A stretch of 22,397 bases of DNA, taken from NCBI GenBank assembly GCA_016789785.1, contig JAEUQE010000139.1:1-22397 (forward strand). Direction: 5' to 3'. Shown here one piece after another: positions 1 through 8,137 of the stretch. The stretch is from Bryobacterales bacterium. GTDB taxonomy: Bacteria; Acidobacteriota; Terriglobia; Bryobacterales; Bryobacteraceae. The first letter of the stretch is position 1; each line of letters opens with the position of its first letter. Under the pieces are notes generated by a model, which saw only the letters and a program-made list of their open reading frames with translations, had not been told where the DNA came from and made no database searches. The translations under genes and the position numbers were made by a program.

Positions 1-423
1 CTCCGGCTCCTGCATCAGCAGCGACGCATAGGGCCGAACGCGGCTCCGATACCGTCCGCCGAGCAACCGCCCGACGGGCTGATTCGTGGCCTTACCGAGC
101 AAGTCCCACAAAGCGAGATCAATGCCGCTGATCGTGTGTGTGATCGATCCTCCGCGTCCGAGCCAGAACGTGTTTTGATGCAGCTTCTCGCTCACCCGTT
201 CGGGCTCGAGTGCGTTTTCGTTCACGAAGAGCGGCTTCAGAACGGCGAGCGAGGCACGAACCAGATCCTCGCTGGTGAACACGCTGCCCCAACCGGTCAG
301 CCCCTCGCCGGTACGAACGGCGATCAAGGTATGGACGCAGTCTTCCGGCTGCAACTCGTTGGACCATCCGCCTTCAGGCGTGCGCCCGCGAAGGCCGAAG
401 GCCAGGATTTCTTGAATCTTCAT
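1..423 (-). CDS. Mandelate racemase/muconate lactonising family enzyme (enolase superfamily), N-terminal part
   Basis: The frame opens with ATG at 423-421 and stays open to the window edge, giving 141 residues and no stop, so only the N-terminal capping domain is present. Recognisable stretches are TLIAVRTGEGLTGWGS, HQNTFWLGRGG, THTISGIDLALWDLLGKA and QPVGRLLGG, typical of MR/MLE enzymes that act on sugar acids (acid-sugar dehydratases or cycloisomerases). These enzymes abstract a proton alpha to a carboxylate in a Mg-dependent barrel, but the metal ligands and catalytic Lys/His lie beyond the edge, so the substrate cannot be assigned. No Shine-Dalgarno motif precedes the ATG, and a TAGAAT -10-like box lies only 10 nt upstream, so the leader may be very short. 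It is the last gene of the minus-strand block and may act on released sugar acids (inference). Confidence 0.86.
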   Translation of the reverse strand, partial: MKIQEILAFGLRGRTPEGGWSNELQPEDCVHTLIAVRTGEGLTGWGSVFTSEDLVRASLAVLKPLFVNENALEPERVSEKLHQNTFWLGRGGSITHTISGIDLALWDLLGKATNQPVGRLLGGRYRSRVRPYASLLMQEPE

Positions 424-452
424 CGGAGAACTATTCTACAGCGCGTTCTCCG
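424..452 (-). promoter_or_regulatory. Perfect 8-bp dyad flanking a -10 box upstream of the enolase-family gene
   Basis: CGGAGAAC (424-431) and GTTCTCCG (445-452) are exact reverse complements separated by 13 nt, so the arm centres are 21 bp apart (two helical turns). A TAGAAT box (minus strand, 438-433) sits between the arms, and one arm abuts the start codon. This is the expected geometry of a repressor operator, though an RNA or chance dyad is possible. I see no convincing -35. Confidence 0.5.
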
Positions 453-735
453 TAAGTAGCGCGGGAAGATGGCAAAAAAGGCCATCCGCACTGAAAAAAC
501 ATGACTGCGGGAATCTGTTTCGGGAACGGCGCTTCCGTCGAGACACCGAAAGCGCCATCCGGATGGGAACATCAGAGACACGTTGCTCCTCGGCCGTCGC
601 ACCGGGCATGTGGCGGGCCGACGTCCCTTACACCACACACGCACTCCAAGAGCTTTGCCCTGGCGATCCTTGCCGGCTTTGCGAGCGATGAAGCTGATGC
701 CCGAAGCCGCATCGCCCGTCTGAGGCGGAGCCTCG
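453..735. other. Intergenic tract without a supported gene
   Basis: No reading frame here looks protein-like. The tract holds a hairpin-forming repeat, GATGGC (468-473) and GCCATC (481-486) around an A-rich loop, and a perfect 12-bp palindrome CCATCCGGATGG (555-566). A short GAGGC-GGA-GCCTC hairpin (722-734) lies 2 nt beyond the receptor stop codon. It has no T-run, so it is at best a weak terminator. The plus-strand frame 501-767 lacks a ribosome binding site and resembles no family. Confidence 0.5.
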
Positions 736-3700
736 CTAGAAGTCGTAACGCAGAGCCATCTGCATGATGCGTGCGTTGCCCACAATCGCGGACAATTTGC
801 CGAAGGTCGCCGGCGTCAGTAGACTTGTGCCGAGGCCGCCGAAGTTCGCGTTGTTGAACATGTTGTACATCTCCGCGCGGAACGTGACGCGATGCGATTC
901 ACTCCACGGCATCCCGAAACGTTTCACGATCGAAATGTCGGTATTGAAGTAGCGCGGCCCGCGGAAGGTGTTGCGGCCCGAAGTACCGAACTCGCCGGCG
1001 CCCGGGAACGAGAAGTTCGCAAGCGTGCCAGGGGACCAGAAGTACACACCATCGCCGCGGCGATCCACGGAGCCGAGATTGCGATCGCCGTTGAAGTTCG
1101 CCCATGTGTTCACATTCGCGGGGCCGGTGCGCCGCGCCGATGACACCGTCAGTACCGAGCCGCTCTGCCACAGCATCAGCGATCCGATCTCCCATCCGCC
1201 GACAAGGTTGTTCGCCCACTTCGGCATATCACCACCGATGAACTTGCCTTGCCCGACCGGCAGAATGTAAATGATGCTGCCGTTGAACGAGTGTGGGCGG
1301 TCCACATCCGAGCGCCCCCGGAACTGGTTGAAGTTGAAATTGTCGATGATGTTCGTGAAGCCGTTGCCATCCACGGAGATATTGTCGATGTTCTTGCTCC
1401 ACGTGTAATTGCCCTGCAGACGAAGACTGCCGGCGGTGCGGCGCACGCTCATCTGGAAGGAGTCATACCAGGAGCGGCCCACATTCGATCCGATCCACAA
1501 CTGGTTCCACTGAGGATAGTTGCGCAGGAAGAAATCGCTGATGCCGGCGGCGGCGTAGCGTGGATAGCCGCTGGTGCGGTCGACGTTGTCGGCGGCCGTG
1601 CCCAGCAGACCCTGCGAAAGAATCGTTGCCCCGCCCACTCCAGTCACCGCGGCTTGCGGCGTGCCGTAGATCCGCACCAGCGGATTGTTTGCCGATGGCA
1701 GCGCGCTTGCGTTGGTCGAGAAGCGCTGCAGTTCGGCGAACGCGTTGAGGAAGTCGCCATAGACGCGCGGCTGATTCACATCCTGCCAGTTGAACAAGCC
1801 TTTGCCGCGTGTGCGCACCCATCCGAGATCCACCACCGTATTGCGAAGCACCTCGCGCTGAATGGTGAGGTTGAACTGCTGCGTGTAGCCCGTGCGAAGC
1901 TGATCGCCAAATACACCGATCGTCACCTGCCGGTTCGATGCGGGACGCAACACAGGCGCGGCGGGCGCTTGCGGCAGACCCGCCAACGTTGCGATGCGCG
2001 TATCGCTGCCGGCGGCGGCATTCGGAAAGCTGACCACGGCTTGGGCGAAGCCCGGAGTCGCGCCGTCCACCGCCGACGTGGTCGCGCCGATGATCCGGTC
2101 ATAGTAGAGGCCGACCGATCCACGAATCGACGTCTTGCCCGAGCCTGTGGGATCCCATGCGAATCCGAAGCGCGGCGCAAAGTCGTTGTTGTCGCGATTG
2201 TAGAAGCGATTCAGCCTCACCACCGACATGTTGTTGATGTTGCCTGTGGTGGAAAGCTGATTCTGCGCATCCACGGTGCCCTGGAACCCGCCCTGTTCCA
2301 CGGGTGGGCCAAACATCTCCCATCGCACACCGAAGTTCAGCGTCAGCTTGCGGTTCACCTTCCAGTCATCCTGCAGGAACATGGCATGATCCCAGAACAG
2401 GAAGTTGCGGATGCGCCCCGTGCCCGCGGGCTGGAACTTCGTCAGGTCGCTATAGAACGTGGTGGACACTTGCGCCACGCGTCCCAGCAGGTCGTTATAC
2501 ATCTCCTGATAGCGCTGCAAGTCCGCCGATGAGATGCCCGCGGGATTCGGGATGTTCGGCGCATTGCCGTTAGAGCGATCCGTAAGGATGTTCGGGAAGA
2601 TGCCCGCATCGTTGTATCCGAACTGGAGAACGCGGCGGAAGGTGTAGCCCGCTTTGATGGTGTGCTTGCCCATCAGCTTCGTCACGTTGTCGGTGAAGTC
2701 GTAGACCGGAGAGTTGCGTCCCTGGGGGAAGGCAAGATTGATGGGATCGGTCCAGGTGGTGGCGTCCAGACCTGGACCCCGCGGCCGCGCCGGCCGGTTG
2801 AACGCAACGGCAGCCGATTGATGGCCGATGCGAAACTCGTTGATCCACGTCGGCGTGATGGTCCAGTCCGAACCAATCGCATAACCCCAACGCGTACCGC
2901 CCTGGTTGCCTTGCGGCTGGCCGGGGAAGATGGCGTCGGCGTTATTCAACGCATCAATCGAATACGTGCGGAACCACGAGTGGCGGTAGAACACTCGATG
3001 TGTCGAAGTGAGCTGATGATCGGCGCGAATGGTGACCTGATCGTTGTAACTGCCCGCGGGATTGTTGAAGCGGAAGCCCGCGGTGTTGAGGCCATCGCCC
3101 AGATCCGCGTTGTTGGGATTCGGCAGCAGGTCGAGCGCGTTCGCCTTCACAAACGGGTCAATGCCGCGGCGCTGCGGATCAAGCTGCAGAAGATTGATGC
3201 TCTGCACGTCTCCGCCCGCTGGACGGTAGCGGAACACACCCTGCTTCCCTTCCACCGTTGGAACCGTGCGGTTGCGAACCACCTCCTGCGCGGTCCGCTG
3301 GCCCTGATAGACGCCATAGATGAACGTCTTGTCTTTGCGGATGGGTCCACCGAAGTTGCCGCCAAACGTGTTCTGGATGAACTTCGGGCGCGCCACACGC
3401 GAGCTGTTGTTGAAGAACGTGTTGGCGTTGAGCTTGGTGTTGCGCATGAACTCGAAAGCGCCGCCATGGAACTGATTCGTTCCGCTGCGGGTGATCATTT
3501 CGATCTGACCACCTGCGTTGCGGCCATATTCCGCTTTGCCGCCGTTCGTGATGACGCGGAACTCTTCCACCGAGTCGACATTGACTGCCGTGAGCGACAG
3601 GCCAAGGCGCGGCACCACCGCGTCGTTCACATCAATGCCATCGAGCTTTGCGTTGTTGCTGCCCTGCCGTGCGCCATTGATGCGCGAGAACGTATTGTCG

Positions 3701-4203
3701 CCAGGATCAATGGCGACACCCGGTTGAAACACCGCGAGCACCATCGGATTGCGCGCCAGTTGCGGCAGGGTGTCGATATCTTTCATCGTGATGTTGCGGC
3801 CGATCTGCGCGTCGGACACATTCACACGCACCGCTTCCGCGGCGACCACGATCTGTTCGGTGACCGCGCCGACTTCGAGCTTGATCTGTTGGGCCACCGT
3901 GGCCGCGACGTTGAGTTCGACGCCTTCCACCAGCGCCTTCACAAAGCCTTGTGCTTCCACCGTGATTTGGTAGGTACTGGGTTGCAGTGACGGAAATACG
4001 AACAGACCTTCAGCGCTGGTGGTGAGCACCTGCACCGTGTCGCGTCTCACGTCGCGAACGGTGACCCTTGCGCCCGGAACTACGGCACCAGATGTGTCAA
4101 GAACCAGACCCTCGATTCGCCCGGTGGCGACTTGTGCGTGGAGGGTTGCGATGGCGAACGAGAGAGCGCCCACCGCAAGAAACAAACGAGAGAGGTTGAC
4201 CAT
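736..4203 (-). CDS. Oar-type TonB-dependent receptor with carboxypeptidase-regulatory-like domain
   Basis: This 1155-residue outer-membrane protein probably imports oligosaccharides or another large ligand through TonB energisation. Residues 1-23 form a Sec signal ending LHA|Q. Residues 28-110 form a CarboxypepD_reg-like beta sandwich (GRIEGLVLDTSGAVVPGA). The plug covers roughly 115-245 (VEEFRVITNGGKAEYGRNAG), and the rest is a 22-strand barrel with WKVNRKLTLNFGVRWE and the terminal aromatic RYDF expected for Bam recognition. Family members are usually 1000-1200 residues, so it appears complete. AGGGGGA lies 6 nt upstream of the ATG and fixes the start. It is a diverged paralogue of the next receptor, 309 bp away. 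No SusD-like partner is present, as is normal for Acidobacteriota. The ligand is unknown. Confidence 0.92.
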   Translation of the reverse strand: MVNLSRLFLAVGALSFAIATLHAQVATGRIEGLVLDTSGAVVPGARVTVRDVRRDTVQVLTTSAEGLFVFPSLQPSTYQITVEAQGFVKALVEGVELNVAATVAQQIKLEVGAVTEQIVVAAEAVRVNVSDAQIGRNITMKDIDTLPQLARNPMVLAVFQPGVAIDPGDNTFSRINGARQGSNNAKLDGIDVNDAVVPRLGLSLTAVNVDSVEEFRVITNGGKAEYGRNAGGQIEMITRSGTNQFHGGAFEFMRNTKLNANTFFNNSSRVARPKFIQNTFGGNFGGPIRKDKTFIYGVYQGQRTAQEVVRNRTVPTVEGKQGVFRYRPAGGDVQSINLLQLDPQRRGIDPFVKANALDLLPNPNNADLGDGLNTAGFRFNNPAGSYNDQVTIRADHQLTSTHRVFYRHSWFRTYSIDALNNADAIFPGQPQGNQGGTRWGYAIGSDWTITPTWINEFRIGHQSAAVAFNRPARPRGPGLDATTWTDPINLAFPQGRNSPVYDFTDNVTKLMGKHTIKAGYTFRRVLQFGYNDAGIFPNILTDRSNGNAPNIPNPAGISSADLQRYQEMYNDLLGRVAQVSTTFYSDLTKFQPAGTGRIRNFLFWDHAMFLQDDWKVNRKLTLNFGVRWEMFGPPVEQGGFQGTVDAQNQLSTTGNINNMSVVRLNRFYNRDNNDFAPRFGFAWDPTGSGKTSIRGSVGLYYDRIIGATTSAVDGATPGFAQAVVSFPNAAAGSDTRIATLAGLPQAPAAPVLRPASNRQVTIGVFGDQLRTGYTQQFNLTIQREVLRNTVVDLGWVRTRGKGLFNWQDVNQPRVYGDFLNAFAELQRFSTNASALPSANNPLVRIYGTPQAAVTGVGGATILSQGLLGTAADNVDRTSGYPRYAAAGISDFFLRNYPQWNQLWIGSNVGRSWYDSFQMSVRRTAGSLRLQGNYTWSKNIDNISVDGNGFTNIIDNFNFNQFRGRSDVDRPHSFNGSIIYILPVGQGKFIGGDMPKWANNLVGGWEIGSLMLWQSGSVLTVSSARRTGPANVNTWANFNGDRNLGSVDRRGDGVYFWSPGTLANFSFPGAGEFGTSGRNTFRGPRYFNTDISIVKRFGMPWSESHRVTFRAEMYNMFNNANFGGLGTSLLTPATFGKLSAIVGNARIMQMALRYDF

Positions 4204-4224
4204 GTGTCCCCCTTAAGCTCGTCA

Positions 4225-4242
4225 TTCACAGTTGTGAACTGT
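4225..4242 (-). promoter_or_regulatory. Two overlapping perfect dyads at the start of the receptor leader
   Basis: ACAGTT-GTG-AACTGT (4228-4242) and TTCAC-AGTT-GTGAA (4225-4238) are both exact inverted repeats sharing most of their bases, so as RNA they are mutually exclusive hairpins. They lie roughly 5-22 nt downstream of the predicted start of transcription. They could be an operator or alternative leader hairpins. Confidence 0.45.
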
Positions 4243-4253
4243 CGATTCTCAAG

Positions 4254-4282
4254 AGGATACACTTGTTTCGGCGCAATGACAA
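4254..4282 (-). promoter_or_regulatory. Putative sigma70-type promoter of the first receptor gene
   Basis: On the minus strand TTGTCA (4282-4277) is followed after exactly 17 nt by TATCCT (4259-4254). That is five of six matches to the -35 and four of six to the -10 consensus. Transcription would start near 4247, giving a leader of about 44 nt with a good Shine-Dalgarno (AGGGGGA). Confidence 0.5.
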
Positions 4283-4310
4283 TCGCGTGGAGAGATTTCA
4301 CTGATCAGCG

Positions 4311-4422
4311 TTGGCCTTAGGCCCAATAACGTTCACTTTTCGCACTCTGCTACCGCGCACCTCACGGTGGCGCTTGCTTCAGTCATAACTGTGCCCAATC
4401 TGAAGAGCATTGGCGTTAGGCC
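4311..4422. repeat. Direct repeat pair TTGGC(C/G)TTAGGCC, 99 bp apart
   Basis: TTGGCCTTAGGCC at 4311-4323 recurs as TTGGCGTTAGGCC at 4410-4422, with 12 of 13 bases identical. The first copy is also a near-palindrome (GGCC-TTA-GGCC). Both lie in the 309-bp gap between the receptors, upstream of the predicted promoter. The remaining sequence between the receptors (4283-4512) contains no supported gene. Confidence 0.4.
4353..4374. repeat. 22-base element, copy 1 of 2 (other copy 18256-18277)
   Basis: The block CCGCGCACCTCACGGT, one variable base (G here), then GCGCT recurs at 18256-18277 with A at the variable position. Both copies are intergenic and lie about 14 kb apart, which fits a small dispersed repeat family. 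Copy 2 is embedded in a larger hairpin-rich tract, while copy 1 seems to be the element alone. Confidence 0.5.
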
Positions 4423-4512
4423 GGTGAGTCAAGCGAAAGCCGCATGGGAGATGGTGTTCCCTCGCAGCCTGGTCTTCGTATGAGATTGCTACCCGTGTGG
4501 GACAGCCAAGCT

Positions 4513-7500
4513 TCAGAAAAGGAACTTCAACGCGAGCTGAGTCTGCCGCGGTGCGTTGGCTTGGCCGGTGACGCGGCCGAAATTGACGTTGCCGAACGTC
4601 GTGTTCGGATCGCCAAGGATTACGTGATTGGCCAAATTGAACGACTCGGCGCGGAACTGCACGCTCATCCGTTCGCGAATGCGAAAGTTCTTGAAGAGCG
4701 AGAAGTCAATCAGTTCGACGCGATCGGCGCGCAGGGTGGGATGCATGCGGCCCACGTTGCCAAACGTGTACTGTGCGGGCTGAGAGAAGACTGAGGTGTC
4801 AAACCAGCGGTTCAATGTCTTCTCGGATTCCGGAATGCGTGTGTCGCGGCCATTCGAGTCCGGGCGCTGCCCTCCGCCGAAGGAGAAGCTAGTGTTCTGC
4901 GCGACGTTCATTTGCAGGGGCAAACCAGTATTGAGCGTGGCGATTCCATTGGCCTGCCACTGGCCGAGGACGGCGTTCATCCACGAGTTCCAATTGGCGC
5001 CGAGCGCCTTGCCCTTGCCGAAGGGCAGATCGTAGGTGAAGCTGGTCACCAGGCGATGGCGCTGGTCATACGGGGAGAGCGATTTTTCGCAGACGCGGCA
5101 GTAGTTGTCGCGCGGTCCGGCGCTCGCCCAGGCATTGTCGCCGCCATCGGAGATCAGCTTGCTCCACGTATAGGCAACCACGACGCTGTTACCTGTCGAG
5201 AAGCGCTTCTCGAATTTCATCTCGAGCGCGTGGTAGTTAGAGTTGCCCCACGGCATCGCGGCGAAGCTGACGCTCGGATATTGCGGATAAGGCGTCAGCA
5301 ACTGGCCGCGCTGCACCGTGCGAGTGGACATCGCGCCCACGCGAATCAAGCCGAAGAAGGGATTGTTGACCTGATCGAGAAGCCCCGTTTCCGGGCGGAC
5401 CAGCGCGGTGGGCACCTGATCCATGTTCCAGCCGATGGGGAGTTTGGTGCCCTTGTTGCCGGCGTAGGCGATCTCAAGCGCCGTGGTAGCGGTGAACTGC
5501 TGTTGGATGGTGAAGTTCCACTGCTGGTTGTAGGGTACGCTCATCAGCGACGGAATCGGCGAGCCGACGCCGAGACCCGTCGCGGCCGCCAGTCCGCCTG
5601 ATGCTCCTTCGGGACGCACGATACCATCGGGGAACGGATTGCGCAGGTAGTTGAGCGGCGTGATGCCATCCAGACTCGTGACCCAGGGCGTACTCGCAGT
5701 GAAGGGCGCTGTGCCGTAGTTGTTTGCGCCGTACGTTGCCGCGAGGAAGAAGATGCCGTAGCCCGAGCGAATGACAGTCTTCGGATGGAGTTGGTAGGCG
5801 AGTCCGATGCGCGGGGCGAAGCGGTCGTACTGTGGATCGCGCAAGCCGCGGCGTCCAAGACCGGCGGTTGGGAAAGTCCAGCCGCCGCGCAGATTGGAGA
5901 GACCGCTCGGTCCGGCAAGCGGGCTCTGGGCGTTCGGGTCGAAGACGCCGAAGCGATCGTAGCGTTCGGTGACGCCGCCTTCGACATCCCATCGCAGGCC
6001 CAGATTCAAGGTGAGCTTGCGATTCACTTTCCAATCGTCCTGGAGATACAGGCCGAGCGATTTGCTTCCGAGCGCGGGCCGTAGCCCGTTGACGACGTTG
6101 CCTCCCGCACCCGCGCCCAGCAGGAACGACGCATAGCCGAAGCCGCCGATCGCCGATGGTGCGCGCGGATCGGGGCCTTGTGTCATGGCGCGGTCGAAGT
6201 TGAAGATCAACTGCCAGGGCGCCTGCATGTGATTGATCAGATGCTGGCGGAATTCCGTGCCGATCTTGTAGTTGTGATTGCCGCGCACCTTGGTGAGGGT
6301 GCCGACGATGGTGTGCGACATGTTGGCCGAGCGGAAGTTCCAATGATGTTGCAGGCCGACCGGGGTCATCTCCTCGACGCCGAACTGCGGGAAAACCAGC
6401 AGGTCCGCGCCCTGCTCGACGGTGTTCGGCAGGCCGAGCGTGGACGGCCGGAAGCCCTGATGCCATGAGCCGCGATTGAGAATGGATCGGGCAAAGCCGT
6501 AGCGAAGGCTGAGCATGGTGGTGGGGTTGATGGTGTAGGTGTAGTCGGCGCCGGCGTTCTGCTGACGCTCGGCATTGGAGAAGCAGCCACCATCGGGACA
6601 GCCGGGGCCGGGCCAGAACTCGGGTTGCGAGCTTTGATTGTTGAAGATGGTGTAGCGCACGAACATGCGCTGTTTGTCAGTGAGGTTGTGATCGACCTTG
6701 GCAGTCGCGCGATCCACGGTCGTTGGCACCGCGCCCTGGAAGAGGAAGTTCTGCTGGCGTGTGAAGTTCGCACCCGGCGCGTTGGGGCGTGCGGTGTAGA
6801 ACTTCTGCGCGGCAGAGGCCACGGGATCAAAGCGCGCGGTGGGAATGCGGTTCCCAGCGAAGGGCGTGCGAAGGAAGAAGCCGGGGCGGTTGGGATCGGC
6901 CGCCGTGGTCGCGGGGTCGTAAATGACGCGAACTGCGCCTGCCGCGTTCAGCGTCTGCGAGAAGTCGCCGGCCATCTGCTCATCGGTGGGCAGGGTAAAC
7001 TGCGAGACGTTGGCCGACCGCTGGCGGCGCCCCTCGTAGGTATTGAAGAAGAACGTACGGTTTTTGCCGTTGTAGAGCTTCGGAAGGAAGACTGGACCGC
7101 CGGCGCTAGCGCCGAATTCATTGCGTTTGAAGTTACCGAGCTTTCGCCCGCCGGCGTTGGCGAAGAAGTTGTTCGCATCCATTCGGCTGTTGCGAAGGAA
7201 CTCGAACATGGAGCCGTGCAGTTCGTTGGTGCCGGACTTGGTGGCGATGGTGAGAATGCCGCCGCCGCTCCGTCCGTACTCGGCGGAAAACGCGTTGGTC
7301 TGAATGCGGAACTCTTCCACGCCTTCCACCGAAGGGACGGCGCTGTTGGCGTTCATGTTTGCGGTGTTCGCATTCATGGTGACAGGCACGCCGTCCATCA
7401 GGATGGCGTTCGAGGAGTCGCGGCCGCCGTTGATCGTGAATCGGCCGACCGATTCGAAGCCCTCGCCGACGCCGCCGTTGCCCGCGGCGGGACGCCATCC

Positions 7501-7989
7501 GAAGACGCCTGGCGTGAGCGCCGCGAGCGCATAGACGTTGCGCCCATTGAGCGGCAGATCGATGATGCGTTTGTTCTGGACGACACCGCTGAGCGTGGCG
7601 TTGGTTGCTTCCACTAACTGCGCGGTGCCGGTAACGGTGACCGACTCGGTGATCTGGCCGACGTCGAGCGTGATGTCGACGCTGGCTTTCTGTTGGGTGG
7701 TGATGGGGAAGGGTTCGAGCACGTAGCGGCGAAAGCCGGTACGTTCGGCCGTGATGCGATAGCGGCCAGGCGGGATCGGGCTGACGACGTAGAATCCGCT
7801 CTCGGTGGTCATGCCGGAGAGGCTGGTGTTGCGGTCGAGGTCGGTGACGGTGACTTTGGCGCCGATGATGGCGGCGCCGGTTGAGTCCGTGACCGTGCCG
7901 GTGATGGAGCCAGTGAACGATTGCGCGAAGGCGTGGTGCGACAGCAGCGCGAAGAGTGAGAGCACAAGGCGAGCAGTGAAGGACTGCAT
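4513..7989 (-). CDS. Oar-type TonB-dependent receptor with carboxypeptidase-regulatory-like domain (second paralogue)
   Basis: This is a 1158-residue outer-membrane receptor. A Sec signal covers residues 1-22 (LLSHHAFA|Q). A CarboxypepD_reg domain at about 27-110 starts GSITGTVTDSTGAAIIGAKV. The plug region includes RIIDLPLNGRNVYALAALTPGV (about 141-162) and EEFRIQTNAFSAEYGRSGGG. The barrel carries WKVNRKLTLNLGLRWD, and the protein ends in LKFLF, a terminal Phe as required for barrel insertion. GGGAGGGG upstream of the ATG supports the start. It is collinear with the downstream receptor but clearly diverged, so the two probably bind different ligands and are not a recent duplication. It follows the lyase-like gene by 148 bp and has its own promoter candidate, so it is at least partly independently transcribed. 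Confidence 0.93.
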   Translation of the reverse strand: MQSFTARLVLSLFALLSHHAFAQSFTGSITGTVTDSTGAAIIGAKVTVTDLDRNTSLSGMTTESGFYVVSPIPPGRYRITAERTGFRRYVLEPFPITTQQKASVDITLDVGQITESVTVTGTAQLVEATNATLSGVVQNKRIIDLPLNGRNVYALAALTPGVFGWRPAAGNGGVGEGFESVGRFTINGGRDSSNAILMDGVPVTMNANTANMNANSAVPSVEGVEEFRIQTNAFSAEYGRSGGGILTIATKSGTNELHGSMFEFLRNSRMDANNFFANAGGRKLGNFKRNEFGASAGGPVFLPKLYNGKNRTFFFNTYEGRRQRSANVSQFTLPTDEQMAGDFSQTLNAAGAVRVIYDPATTAADPNRPGFFLRTPFAGNRIPTARFDPVASAAQKFYTARPNAPGANFTRQQNFLFQGAVPTTVDRATAKVDHNLTDKQRMFVRYTIFNNQSSQPEFWPGPGCPDGGCFSNAERQQNAGADYTYTINPTTMLSLRYGFARSILNRGSWHQGFRPSTLGLPNTVEQGADLLVFPQFGVEEMTPVGLQHHWNFRSANMSHTIVGTLTKVRGNHNYKIGTEFRQHLINHMQAPWQLIFNFDRAMTQGPDPRAPSAIGGFGYASFLLGAGAGGNVVNGLRPALGSKSLGLYLQDDWKVNRKLTLNLGLRWDVEGGVTERYDRFGVFDPNAQSPLAGPSGLSNLRGGWTFPTAGLGRRGLRDPQYDRFAPRIGLAYQLHPKTVIRSGYGIFFLAATYGANNYGTAPFTASTPWVTSLDGITPLNYLRNPFPDGIVRPEGASGGLAAATGLGVGSPIPSLMSVPYNQQWNFTIQQQFTATTALEIAYAGNKGTKLPIGWNMDQVPTALVRPETGLLDQVNNPFFGLIRVGAMSTRTVQRGQLLTPYPQYPSVSFAAMPWGNSNYHALEMKFEKRFSTGNSVVVAYTWSKLISDGGDNAWASAGPRDNYCRVCEKSLSPYDQRHRLVTSFTYDLPFGKGKALGANWNSWMNAVLGQWQANGIATLNTGLPLQMNVAQNTSFSFGGGQRPDSNGRDTRIPESEKTLNRWFDTSVFSQPAQYTFGNVGRMHPTLRADRVELIDFSLFKNFRIRERMSVQFRAESFNLANHVILGDPNTTFGNVNFGRVTGQANAPRQTQLALKFLF

Positions 7990-8012
7990 GAGTACCCCTC
8001 CCGTTTCTCTTT

Positions 8013-8040
8013 CCGAAATCTCCCAGAAATGCGATTTCGG
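8013..8040 (-). promoter_or_regulatory. Perfect 8-bp dyad at the 5' end of the second receptor leader
   Basis: CCGAAATC (8013-8020) and GATTTCGG (8033-8040) are exact reverse complements with a 12-nt spacer. They begin about 2 nt after the predicted transcription start, so the mRNA would open with a hairpin. The same position relative to the start is occupied by the dyads of the first receptor, although the sequences differ. An operator and an mRNA-stabilising hairpin are both possible. Confidence 0.5.
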
Positions 8041-8048
8041 TTGCGGGC

Positions 8049-8054
8049 ATTATA
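8049..8054 (-). promoter_or_regulatory. Consensus -10 box upstream of the second receptor
   Basis: TATAAT reads on the minus strand from 8054 to 8049, preceded by TG. I see no good -35 at the usual spacing, so activation by a bound regulator is possible. Predicted transcription start is near 8042, about 53 nt upstream of the ATG. Confidence 0.45.
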
Positions 8055-8137
8055 CATGGCTCGCGTGCGGGAGGAAGACTGACCGTTGTTGCGGCGGGCT
8101 TCGGATCAGGCGAGGCCTCCGCTCGGCTTCGCGAGCA

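Noticed and set aside
501..767. 88-codon plus-strand frame in the gap before the first receptor stop
   Set aside because: No Shine-Dalgarno, no recognisable family, and it overlaps the end of the receptor gene.
1249..3990. Two long plus-strand frames (427 and 442 codons at 1249-2532 and 2662-3990) opposite the first receptor
   Set aside because: Their translations are rich in Arg, His, Val and Ala without domains, and they mirror the receptor codons on the other strand. No ribosome binding sites.
6625..7617. 330-codon plus-strand frame opposite the second receptor
   Set aside because: Antisense shadow of high-GC coding sequence. The receptor on the minus strand is unambiguous.
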